From: Chloroflexota bacterium
GTDB lineage: Bacteria; Chloroflexota; Dehalococcoidia; Lucifugimonadales; UBA3495
Assembly (NCBI GenBank): GCA_022561675.1
Contig: JADFQT010000162.1
Location: forward strand, 1-6,111
Direction of reading: 5' to 3'
Length of the DNA stretch: 6,111 nt
Each line of letters starts with the position of its first letter. Within the stretch, counting starts at the first letter, position 1. The notes beneath the pieces are model-generated. The model saw only the letters and a program-made list of their open reading frames with translations, ran no database searches and was not told the origin of the DNA. The translations under genes and the position numbers were made by a program. Shown piece by piece: positions 1 to 5,006 of this stretch.

Positions 1-1059
1 CTAATTGGTGTGTGGGGCAGCAGCACCGATTTCGGCAGCTTCCTCCGCACTAAAGAGTATGGGGCTATGAAGCTGATGCTCTACCTGGTGGCCGGCAGCG
101 TCCTGGTTTGGGTGGCCATCCTGGCGGTATACGTTGAGGCCGGGCGGGCGGGATCCCCCACTTTCTCATTGGAACTTTTGGGTCAACTGGCTCAGGAGGG
201 GCATTTCAGCGAGGGATTCCAGAACTGGGTGTTCCCGCTGTTCATGGTCGGCTTTGGAGTTCTGGCCGGTCTGTGGCCCTTTCACACCTGGTCGCCCGAC
301 GGCCACGTGGCGGCTCCCACCGGGGTTAGCATGCTGCACGCCGGGGTTCTGATGAAGCTGGGAGCCTACGGTATCATCCGGGTTGGGATTGTGCTACTGC
401 CGGAGGGCGCCACCACCTGGATGCCGGTATTGATCATCTTGGGCACCGTCAACGTGCTCTACGGCGCTATATCCGCCGTGTCGCAGAGAGACCTGAAATA
501 CATTATCGGGTATTCCAGCGTCAGCCACATGGGCTACGTCCTGATGGGCATAGCCACCCTGCATCCGGTCGGGGTGGCCGGCGGAGTGCTGCAAATGTTC
601 TCCCACGGCATCATGACCGCCCTCATGTTCGCCATGGTGGGAGTTATTTACGATCGGGCTCATATACGCGATATCACCGTGCTCAACGGGCTGATGAAGC
701 GCATGGGGACTACCAGCATTTTCTTCGCCATTGCGGGGCTGGCGTCTTTGGGACTGCCGGGCCTCAGCGGATTTATTGCCGAGTTCATGGTATTCGTGGG
801 CACCTTCCGCACCTACTTACCATTGGCGGTTCTGGCAGTCATTGGAGCGGCCATAACCGCGGTGTATATCCTGCGGCTACTGGCCCGCACCTTCTTTGGG
901 GAGCTGGACCCCCAGTGGGCGCACCTGACCGACGCCAGTCCGGTGGAGAAGGCGGTAGGCGGAGCCTTTGTGCTGATTCTGATTTTCGTAGGTGTCTGGC
1001 CGGCCCCGCTGCTGCGCGTAATCAACGAAGGAGTGGTCACGGTTCTGGCTGGGCTTTAA
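1..1059 (+). CDS. nuoM: NADH-quinone oxidoreductase subunit M (NuoM), 5'-truncated by the window edge
   Basis: This is an antiporter-like, proton-translocating membrane subunit of respiratory complex I (NADH to quinone). The frame is open from base 1 and its first codons read L-I-G-V-W-G, matching the family's internal LIGxWG segment. The GTG at position 10 is therefore not the start, and roughly 150 N-terminal residues of a protein of about 500 lie outside. The 352 visible residues are very hydrophobic and cover about TM6 to TM14. Landmarks, numbered in the fragment, are PFHTWSPDGH near 93-102, the TM8 lysine in GVLMKLGAYG (K119), the SHGIMTALMF segment of TM10, and the TM12 glutamate in GFIAEF (E261, counterpart of E. 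coli E407). Oddly, the TM7 lysine (E. coli K234) aligns with Leu88. The TM5 glutamate (E. coli E144) lies off the window. The gene ends with TAA, 6 bases before nuoN, as in a nuo operon. Confidence 0.95.
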   Translation, partial: LIGVWGSSTDFGSFLRTKEYGAMKLMLYLVAGSVLVWVAILAVYVEAGRAGSPTFSLELLGQLAQEGHFSEGFQNWVFPLFMVGFGVLAGLWPFHTWSPDGHVAAPTGVSMLHAGVLMKLGAYGIIRVGIVLLPEGATTWMPVLIILGTVNVLYGAISAVSQRDLKYIIGYSSVSHMGYVLMGIATLHPVGVAGGVLQMFSHGIMTALMFAMVGVIYDRAHIRDITVLNGLMKRMGTTSIFFAIAGLASLGLPGLSGFIAEFMVFVGTFRTYLPLAVLAVIGAAITAVYILRLLARTFFGELDPQWAHLTDASPVEKAVGGAFVLILIFVGVWPAPLLRVINEGVVTVLAGL

Positions 1060-1065
1060 TCAATC

Positions 1066-2607
1066 ATGCCATTGACCGAAAACATACATCTGCTGACGCC
1101 CGAGTTCGCCCTGGCCGGGCTCGCCCTGCTGGTGTTTGTCGTTGACCTGTTGCTGCCGGAGCACCGCAAAAATGTCCTGCCCTGGCTTTCCATTCTGGGG
1201 TTGATCGGCGTCATTGCCCTTTCTTTGAAGATGCTCTGGGGTCAAACCGAAAGCCTTTACGGTGGGCTGCTGGCCGTCGATGCCTACTCCCTGTTTTTCA
1301 AAGTCTTTTTTCTGGGGCTGGGCATCTTCATAATCTTGATCTCCTTCAACTTCGTGAAGCAGTTTCTGGAGCATACCGGGGAATTCTACGGCCTGCTGCT
1401 TTTCTCTATCCTGGGCATGAACCTGATGGCCCAATCCAGGGAACTGCTGACCGCCTACATATCTCTGGAACTGTTGAGCTTCAGCCTGTACGTGATGGTT
1501 GCCTACGCTCTGCGCAACCCCAAGTCTAACGAAGCCAGCATAAAATACATCATAATCGGGGCCTTTTCCTCGGCGATCCTGCTTTACGGCATCAGCATGG
1601 TGTACAGCACTCTGGGAGTAACCCAATTCGCGGCGATCAGCGACGCTCTGGGCGATCCCTCCCAGGTAGGACCGGCGTTGTGGGTCGGGCTGGCATTGAT
1701 CATAGTGGGACTGGGTTTCAAGCTGGCGGCGGTGCCTTTCCACATGTGGGCGCCCGACACCTATGAAGGCGCGCCCCTTCCGGTAACCGCCTACCTGGCC
1801 ATAGGTTCCAAAGCCGCGGCCTTTGCCCTGCTGCTGAGGTTCGTGGCGGAAGGGTTGGTCCCGACCGCCGACCGCTGGTCGGAGTGGCAGATAATTGTGG
1901 CGGTTTTGGCGGCGTTCACCATGCTGCTGGGTAATTTGGTGGCGCTGGCTCAGCGAAACATCAAGCGGCTAATGGCCTACTCCAGCATTGCCCATGTGGG
2001 CTTTGTCCTGGCGGGTATAGCCGCTCTGGCGCCGGACTCGCTGCTGGCGGCTAATGGCATTATGTTGTACTTGGTCGGGTATGCCGTCACCAACCTGATG
2101 GTTTTCGCCGCGCTGATAGCCTTCTTTAACTCTACCGGCCATGAAGAAATCGCTGATTTCGGGGGGTTAGCCGACCGGCAGCCTCTGCTGGCGGCCGCAA
2201 TAGCTATGGGCTTCTTTTCCCTGGGTGGATTGCCCATTTTCGCCGGGTTCACGATAAAATTCTATCTGTTCACCGCCGTGGCTGCTGGAGGATTTCTCTG
2301 GCTGGCCGGGCTGGCCATATTCAGCAGCCTGGTGTCCCTGTACTACTATCTGAACGTTATTCGGCAGATGTACATTGAGCCGGCGCCCCCGTCCGCTGGG
2401 CCTGTTGAAGCGGAGGTGTCGCCTGTGGAAACGACAGCGTCGGAAGGTAATCCGGTGACCAACCCGGCCGTGCTGAGGTTTCCTTCCCTGCCCCTGGCAG
2501 CGGTCATTGGGATTTCCTTTTTGGCGGTTGTAGCGATTGGGATTTACCCGGCTCCGCTGCTGGAAGTGGTCGAAGCCGCCAGCCGAGCCATATTGCCCGG
2601 CGGATAG
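1066..2607 (+). CDS. nuoN: NADH-quinone oxidoreductase subunit N (NuoN)
   Basis: This is the second antiporter-like proton-pumping subunit of complex I and is usually the last gene of a nuo operon. It has 513 residues (E. coli NuoN has 485) with about 14 hydrophobic helices. The charged residues of the proton path are all present: E135 in SLELLS (TM5), K160 in ASIKYI, K219 in GFKLAAVPFHMW (TM7), K249 in GSKAAAF (TM8) and K398 in FTIKFY (TM12). These match E. coli E133, K158, K217, K247 and K395. The extra length lies mostly in a Pro/Glu-rich loop at about residues 438-475, between the last two helices. The ATG lies 6 bases after the nuoM stop with no clear Shine-Dalgarno site, so translation is probably coupled to nuoM. 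The start fits the family, since the first helix begins about 12 residues in. No nuoL or peripheral-arm gene is visible, so the electron donor of this complex cannot be judged. Confidence 0.97.
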   Translation: MPLTENIHLLTPEFALAGLALLVFVVDLLLPEHRKNVLPWLSILGLIGVIALSLKMLWGQTESLYGGLLAVDAYSLFFKVFFLGLGIFIILISFNFVKQFLEHTGEFYGLLLFSILGMNLMAQSRELLTAYISLELLSFSLYVMVAYALRNPKSNEASIKYIIIGAFSSAILLYGISMVYSTLGVTQFAAISDALGDPSQVGPALWVGLALIIVGLGFKLAAVPFHMWAPDTYEGAPLPVTAYLAIGSKAAAFALLLRFVAEGLVPTADRWSEWQIIVAVLAAFTMLLGNLVALAQRNIKRLMAYSSIAHVGFVLAGIAALAPDSLLAANGIMLYLVGYAVTNLMVFAALIAFFNSTGHEEIADFGGLADRQPLLAAAIAMGFFSLGGLPIFAGFTIKFYLFTAVAAGGFLWLAGLAIFSSLVSLYYYLNVIRQMYIEPAPPSAGPVEAEVSPVETTASEGNPVTNPAVLRFPSLPLAAVIGISFLAVVAIGIYPAPLLEVVEAASRAILPGG

Positions 2608-2641
2608 CTGCTGCAGCACGCTCGCCTGGGCAGCAGCAGCT
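2606..2641 (+). other. Imperfect stem-loop overlapping the nuoN stop codon
   Basis: Nine bases at 2606-2614 (AGCTGCTGC) are complementary to 2633-2641 (GCAGCAGCT) around an 18-base loop. The left arm starts inside the nuoN TAG stop. A short CCCC-TT-GGGG palindrome follows at 2653-2662. No T-run follows either element, so this is not a classical intrinsic terminator. It could be a weak or factor-assisted end of the nuo transcript, or chance, because GCTGCT/GCAGCA repeats pair with each other in several registers. Confidence 0.25.
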
Positions 2642-2663
2642 TGGTCCGAACTCCCCTTGGGGC

Positions 2664-2672
2664 TGATATAAT
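2664..2672 (+). promoter_or_regulatory. Extended -10 promoter candidate for the LOG-family gene and eno
   Basis: The bases read TGA followed by a perfect TATAAT hexamer at 2667-2672, which is an extended -10 element (TGn-TATAAT). Such elements can work without a good -35 box. The best upstream match, TTGGTC at 2641-2646, is weak and sits 20 bases away. A transcript would begin near 2679, about 19 bases before a Shine-Dalgarno-equipped ATG at 2698. It lies in the gap between the nuo genes and the LOG-family/eno pair, where an independent promoter is expected. This rests on motif matching only. Confidence 0.5.
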
Positions 2673-2697
2673 TGTTTGCCGGCCGGAGGCAATTTTG

Positions 2698-2727
2698 ATG
2701 CGGGACCATCCACATGAAACGACATAA
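2698..2727 (+). CDS. Putative 9-codon leader ORF upstream of the LOG-family gene
   Basis: The ORF reads ATG to TAA and encodes M-R-D-H-P-H-E-T-T. A GGAGG Shine-Dalgarno at 2685-2689 lies 8 bases before the ATG, the best ribosome-binding site in this intergenic region and better than any before the downstream gene. The ORF is in the same frame as the LOG-family gene and is separated from it by a single TAA. An overlapping ORF in another frame (2714-2752, twelve residues, M-K-R-H-N-R-C-T-R-V-R-R) ends in TAATG, sharing one base with the ATG at 2752. Either ORF could hand ribosomes to the main gene. There is no strong run of one amino acid, so classical attenuation by a charged tRNA is not evident. 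Alternatively, 2698 was once the start of a longer protein now interrupted by a stop. It is too short to establish as a real peptide. Confidence 0.3.
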   Translation: MRDHPHETT

Positions 2728-2751
2728 CAGGTGCACACGGGTCAGACGGTA

Positions 2752-3279
2752 ATGATAATCGCAGTCATAGGTAGCAGCGACGCCAAGCCGGAGCACGTTG
2801 CCCTGGCCGAAGAGGTGGGCCGGGAGCTGGCTCGGCGCGGAGCCACAGTGGTGTGCGGCGGCCTGAAGGGCGTAATGGAGGCGGTCTGTCGTGGCGCCAA
2901 AGAGGCCGGTGGCACAACTATTGGGATTTTGCCGGGGCGGTCGGCCAAAGATGCAAATTCCTACGTCGACATCCCCATTGTCACCACTATGGGCTACGCC
3001 AGAAACGTTATCGTGGTACACACCGGAGAGGCGGCGATCGCCATCGGTGGCGCATTTGGAACCCTCTCCGAAATCGCCCATGCCCTGGGGGAAGGCATAC
3101 CGGTCATCGGCTTGAGCAGCTGGCCACTGACCGTTAAAGGCGACGGCGATCCCATTGGAGACGGCATGATACCCGCCGCCACTGCCCAAGAGGCCGTGGA
3201 TAAAGCGTTGTCGGCGGCGCAGGCGCGGAGTCCTTCAGCACCCGGGAATCCCTCGGCCTCGACGAGAGGCAGGGCCTAA
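2752..3279 (+). CDS. TIGR00725 / LOG-type Rossmann-fold protein of unknown function
   Basis: This 175-residue cytoplasmic protein belongs to the SLOG/lysine-decarboxylase-like Rossmann superfamily, close to the TIGR00725 group. It begins with the nucleotide-binding strand MIIAVIGSSD. It continues with the CGGLKGVMEAVCRGAKEAGG segment (35-54), the GILPG turn (58-62) and the signature GGAFGTLSEIAHAL (99-112), equivalent to the PGGxGTxxE site of LOG phosphoribohydrolases. The last 20 or so residues are a Ser/Pro/Ala-rich tail outside the fold. LOG relatives cleave nucleoside 5'-monophosphates and others bind molybdenum cofactor. The substrate here is unknown, and the 'lysine decarboxylase' label sometimes given to such proteins should not be used. 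I chose ATG 2752 because it abuts the first core strand and overlaps the stop of an upstream small ORF (TAATG). An in-frame GTG at 2731 would add 7 residues. Its stop lies 2 bases before eno, implying cotranscription. Confidence 0.85.
   Translation: MIIAVIGSSDAKPEHVALAEEVGRELARRGATVVCGGLKGVMEAVCRGAKEAGGTTIGILPGRSAKDANSYVDIPIVTTMGYARNVIVVHTGEAAIAIGGAFGTLSEIAHALGEGIPVIGLSSWPLTVKGDGDPIGDGMIPAATAQEAVDKALSAAQARSPSAPGNPSASTRGRA
3271..3274 (+). promoter_or_regulatory. Shine-Dalgarno site setting the eno start
   Basis: AGGG, within the purine-rich stretch GAGAGGCAGGG at 3264-3274, lies 7 bases before ATG 3282 and inside the last codons of the LOG-family gene. It supports the upstream ATG even though the enolase core begins about 15 residues later. 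Confidence 0.6.
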
Positions 3280-3281
3280 TT

Positions 3282-4619
3282 ATGCCTGTCCAACCCGACC
3301 GGACAACCATCGCCCCAATAACAATCACCGGGCTCAATGCCCACGAAGCGTTGGACTCGCGTGGCAACCCCACTGTCGAGGCCGAGGTTCAGCTATCCAA
3401 TGGGGTTCGGGCCCATGCCCTGGTGCCTTCGGGGGCCAGCACCGGCAGCTATGAGGCCCTGGAGCTGAGGGATAAGGACCCCCGGCGCTTCCACGGCAGG
3501 GGGGTTCAGCAGGCGGTCAGTAACGTCAACGATGTCATCGCTCCGGCATTACTGGGCATGTCGCCGCTGGACCAGGCCTCCGTCGATCAGAGGATGCTGG
3601 AGCTGGACGGCACTGCGGACAAAAGCAAGCTGGGCGCCAACGCCATCCTGGCGGTCTCGATGGCCACCGCCCGGGCCGCATCGCTGGCCTTACACCCCCA
3701 AGACGGGGAGCTCTGGCGGTATCTGTCCCAGGGGGGAGAGGTCAGCCTGCCGGTACCCATGTTCAACATACTGAACGGGGGACGGCACGCTTCCAACTCG
3801 ACCGACATCCAGGAGTTCATGGTGGTGCCCCTGGGATTGGAAACCTTCTCCCAGGCTTTGCGCGCCGGCGCGGAGATTTACCAGTCCCTGCGAGCTCTAT
3901 TGAGCGAGGGAGGGCACAACCTCAACGTGGGGGACGAAGGCGGATTCGCTCCATCCCTGCCCTCCAATCGGGATGCCTTGGAAATCGTGCTCCAGGCCGT
4001 CCGCAGCGCGGGATACGAGCCCGGTCGGGATGTGTTTCTGGCGCTGGATGTGGCGGCTTCCGAGTTCTTCCAAAAGGCCGAGAGCCGATATGTGCTGGAT
4101 CGAGAGGGCCGCTCTCTGTCTTCGGGCCAAATGGTCGATCTGTATGAGCTTTGGGCCAGGGAATACCCGATTATCAGCATTGAAGACGGGTTGGATGAAG
4201 ACGACTGGGCGGGCTGGACGGAGCTGCGCCGCCGGTTAGGTAATCGGGTGCAGCTGGTCGGTGACGACCTGTTCGTCACCAACATATCTCGAATACAAAA
4301 GGGCATTGATCAACAGGCCAGCAACGCGGTGCTGCTCAAGCCCAACCAGATCGGCACGCTGACCGAGACCTACCAGGCGCTGCAGCTGACCCGGGGGGCC
4401 GGTTGGGGCGCCGTGATGAGCCACCGCTCGGGAGAGACCGAGGACACGACCATCGCCGACCTGGCCGTGGCCTGGAACGTAGGCCAGATCAAGACCGGCG
4501 CGCCGGCCCGCTCCGAGAGGGTGGCCAAGTTTAACCGGCTGCTCCGGATTGAAGCTTCTCTAGGCGCCGATGCCCGCTACGCGGGAAGGCAAGCCTTCCC
4601 GCATCTGAACCTGGCTTGA
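3282..4619 (+). CDS. eno: Enolase (2-phosphoglycerate dehydratase)
   Basis: Enolase interconverts 2-phosphoglycerate and phosphoenolpyruvate in glycolysis and gluconeogenesis. It is a cytoplasmic, Mg2+-dependent enzyme. The protein has 445 residues against the usual 415-435, the extra being a polar N-terminal extension of about 15 residues before the ALDSRGNPTVE motif (23-33). The catalytic loop PSGASTGSYEALELRD is at 49-64. The active site is complete: H169 (NGGRHASN), E178 (QEFM), general acid/base E219 (GDEGGFAP), Mg ligands D256 (LDVAASEF), E301 (SIEDGLDEDDW) and D328 (VGDDLFVTN), base K353 (LLKPNQIGT), H381-R382-S383 (SHRSGETED) and K404 (QIKTGAPARSER). It lies 2 bases after the LOG-family stop and probably shares its transcript. 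A perfect hairpin is embedded in its last codons (4581-4602). No other glycolytic gene is contiguous; gap follows 387 bases later. Confidence 0.98.
   Translation: MPVQPDRTTIAPITITGLNAHEALDSRGNPTVEAEVQLSNGVRAHALVPSGASTGSYEALELRDKDPRRFHGRGVQQAVSNVNDVIAPALLGMSPLDQASVDQRMLELDGTADKSKLGANAILAVSMATARAASLALHPQDGELWRYLSQGGEVSLPVPMFNILNGGRHASNSTDIQEFMVVPLGLETFSQALRAGAEIYQSLRALLSEGGHNLNVGDEGGFAPSLPSNRDALEIVLQAVRSAGYEPGRDVFLALDVAASEFFQKAESRYVLDREGRSLSSGQMVDLYELWAREYPIISIEDGLDEDDWAGWTELRRRLGNRVQLVGDDLFVTNISRIQKGIDQQASNAVLLKPNQIGTLTETYQALQLTRGAGWGAVMSHRSGETEDTTIADLAVAWNVGQIKTGAPARSERVAKFNRLLRIEASLGADARYAGRQAFPHLNLA
4581..4602 (+). repeat. Perfect 10-bp inverted repeat inside the 3' end of eno
   Basis: GCGGGAAGGC at 4581-4590 and GCCTTCCCGC at 4593-4602 are exact reverse complements separated by AA. 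In RNA the loop would be about four bases (CAAG). The element encodes residues 434-440 of enolase (A-G-R-Q-A-F-P) and ends 14 bases before the TGA. No T-run follows, so it is not a standard intrinsic terminator. It could pause polymerase or protect the 3' end of the mRNA, or be a coincidence of coding sequence. Confidence 0.6.
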
Positions 4620-4743
4620 TTAACGCGGCCTGATTGCCCTGGATTAATTTCCTCCCGACTGGTCGGCCACTGAATCCCCAAGAGCGCCCCAATCCACCGG
4701 GTAATGTTCGGCTGGGGGCCATCTTCAGTTGGGCCCAGGGCCT

Positions 4744-4761
4744 GAGAGCCTTTCGGTTCTC
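4744..4761 (+). terminator. Weak hairpin, possible end of the eno transcript
   Basis: GAGAGCC at 4744-4750 pairs with GGTTCTC at 4755-4761 (one G-T wobble) around a TTTC loop. The downstream bases are only mildly T-rich (CTAATTGTCATT), so termination here would be inefficient. It ends four bases before the palindromic repeat at 4766, and the two together may form the transcript end. Confidence 0.25.
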
Positions 4762-4765
4762 CTAA

Positions 4766-4844
4766 TTGTCATTGCGAGCGCAGCGAAGCAATCCCTTGTT
4801 ACCCTATTGAGATTGCTTCGGACCTGCGGCCCTCGCAATGACAA
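4766..4844. repeat. Interspersed palindromic repeat of the GTCATTGCGAG type
   Basis: The two arms form a long stem. TTGTCATTGCGAG (4766-4778) is the exact reverse complement of 4832-4844 (13 bp). CGCAG (4779-4783) pairs with 4824-4828 (5 bp). CGAAGCAATC (4784-4793) pairs with 4811-4820 (10 bp). The loop is 17 bases (4794-4810). The right arm carries two extra triplets, GAC at 4821-4823 and GCC at 4829-4831, which would bulge out. Repeats with this GTCATTGCGAGC...GAAGCAATC core are widespread in bacterial genomes and metagenomes, as REP- or MITE-like non-coding elements of unclear origin. It encodes no transposase. Only one copy is visible here, so dispersal in this genome is inferred from recognition of the motif. 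Confidence 0.8.
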
Positions 4845-4901
4845 AAGAAGGACCCTGCTTGGGGGCCTAAGGCTGCTCTTTCCCTTTCTCTTCTCAGCGG
4901 G

Positions 4902-4907
4902 TATTAT
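4902..4907 (+). promoter_or_regulatory. Possible -10 box of a gap promoter
   Basis: TATTAT, 5 of 6 bases matching TATAAT, is the most A/T-rich spot between the repeat and gap. The hexamer 17 bases upstream (TTTCCC, 4879-4884) is a poor -35. If used, it would give a 5' untranslated region of about 90 bases containing the direct repeat. gap needs a promoter somewhere between eno and its start unless it is read through from eno. Confidence 0.3.
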
Positions 4908-4945
4908 ATGGTCGGTTGGCCGAGGGGCGGCTCCCGGAGGGGAAA

Positions 4946-4969
4946 GGCTGACTCTTTCGGCTGACTCTT
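4946..4969. repeat. 11-base direct repeat in the gap leader
   Basis: GGCTGACTCTT occurs at 4946-4956 and again at 4959-4969, separated by TC, giving a 13-base period. It lies downstream of the candidate -10 box and about 25 bases before the gap Shine-Dalgarno. It could be a binding site or a local tandem duplication. No known operator is recognised. Confidence 0.5.
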
Positions 4970-4994
4970 GGATCAGGCCGAGTCCGGAATGGTT

Positions 4995-5000
4995 GGGAGG
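4995..5000 (+). promoter_or_regulatory. Shine-Dalgarno site setting the gap start
   Basis: GGGAGG ends 6 bases before ATG 5007, a near-consensus ribosome-binding site. It selects ATG 5007 over the in-frame upstream candidates TTG 4968 and ATG 4989, whose extra residues (beginning MDQAESG) have no counterpart in GAPDH. Confidence 0.85.
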
Positions 5001-5006
5001 CTTAGT

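Larger units (their letters stand above)
4620..5006. other. Non-coding region between eno and gap
   Basis: No protein gene is supported in these 387 bases on either strand. From left to right I see about 120 bases of unremarkable sequence, a small hairpin (4744-4761), a palindromic repeat (4766-4844), a pyrimidine-rich tract (4876-4895), a possible -10 box (4902-4907), an 11-base direct repeat (4946-4969) and the gap Shine-Dalgarno. Reading frames through the repeat give the spurious peptide motifs typical of this repeat type (for example VIASAAKQS and DCFAALAMT). Confidence 0.7.

Noticed and set aside
1060..1743. A 227-codon minus-strand open frame opposite the first half of nuoN
   Set aside because: Its Gln/His/Asp-rich composition is what the reverse complement of Leu/Val/Met-rich membrane-protein codons produces. 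There is no family resemblance.
2167..3189. A 340-codon minus-strand open frame across nuoN, the intergenic region and the LOG-family gene
   Set aside because: It runs antisense to two well-supported genes, its translation has no recognisable domain, and it crosses a promoter-bearing intergenic region. It is explained by codon bias of the + strand genes.
3878..4306. A 142-codon minus-strand open frame inside eno
   Set aside because: It lies entirely antisense to conserved enolase active-site coding sequence and is Ser/Arg-rich with no domain. It is a shadow frame.
4620..4765. A tRNA, riboswitch or small RNA gene after eno
   Set aside because: No cloverleaf, T-loop sequence or riboswitch core could be identified. 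Only short GC-rich pairings such as GGGCC (4716-4720) with GGCCC (4732-4736) were seen, and these are expected by chance.
4766..4844. The palindrome as a CRISPR unit or as an intrinsic terminator of eno
   Set aside because: There is a single inverted pair with no spacer-repeat periodicity and no T-run after the right arm. The sequence matches a known class of dispersed palindromic repeat.
4968..5006. Upstream TTG (4968) or ATG (4989) as the gap start
   Set aside because: The GGGAGG site is correctly spaced only for ATG 5007, and GAPDH proteins begin a few residues before VGINGFGRIGR.
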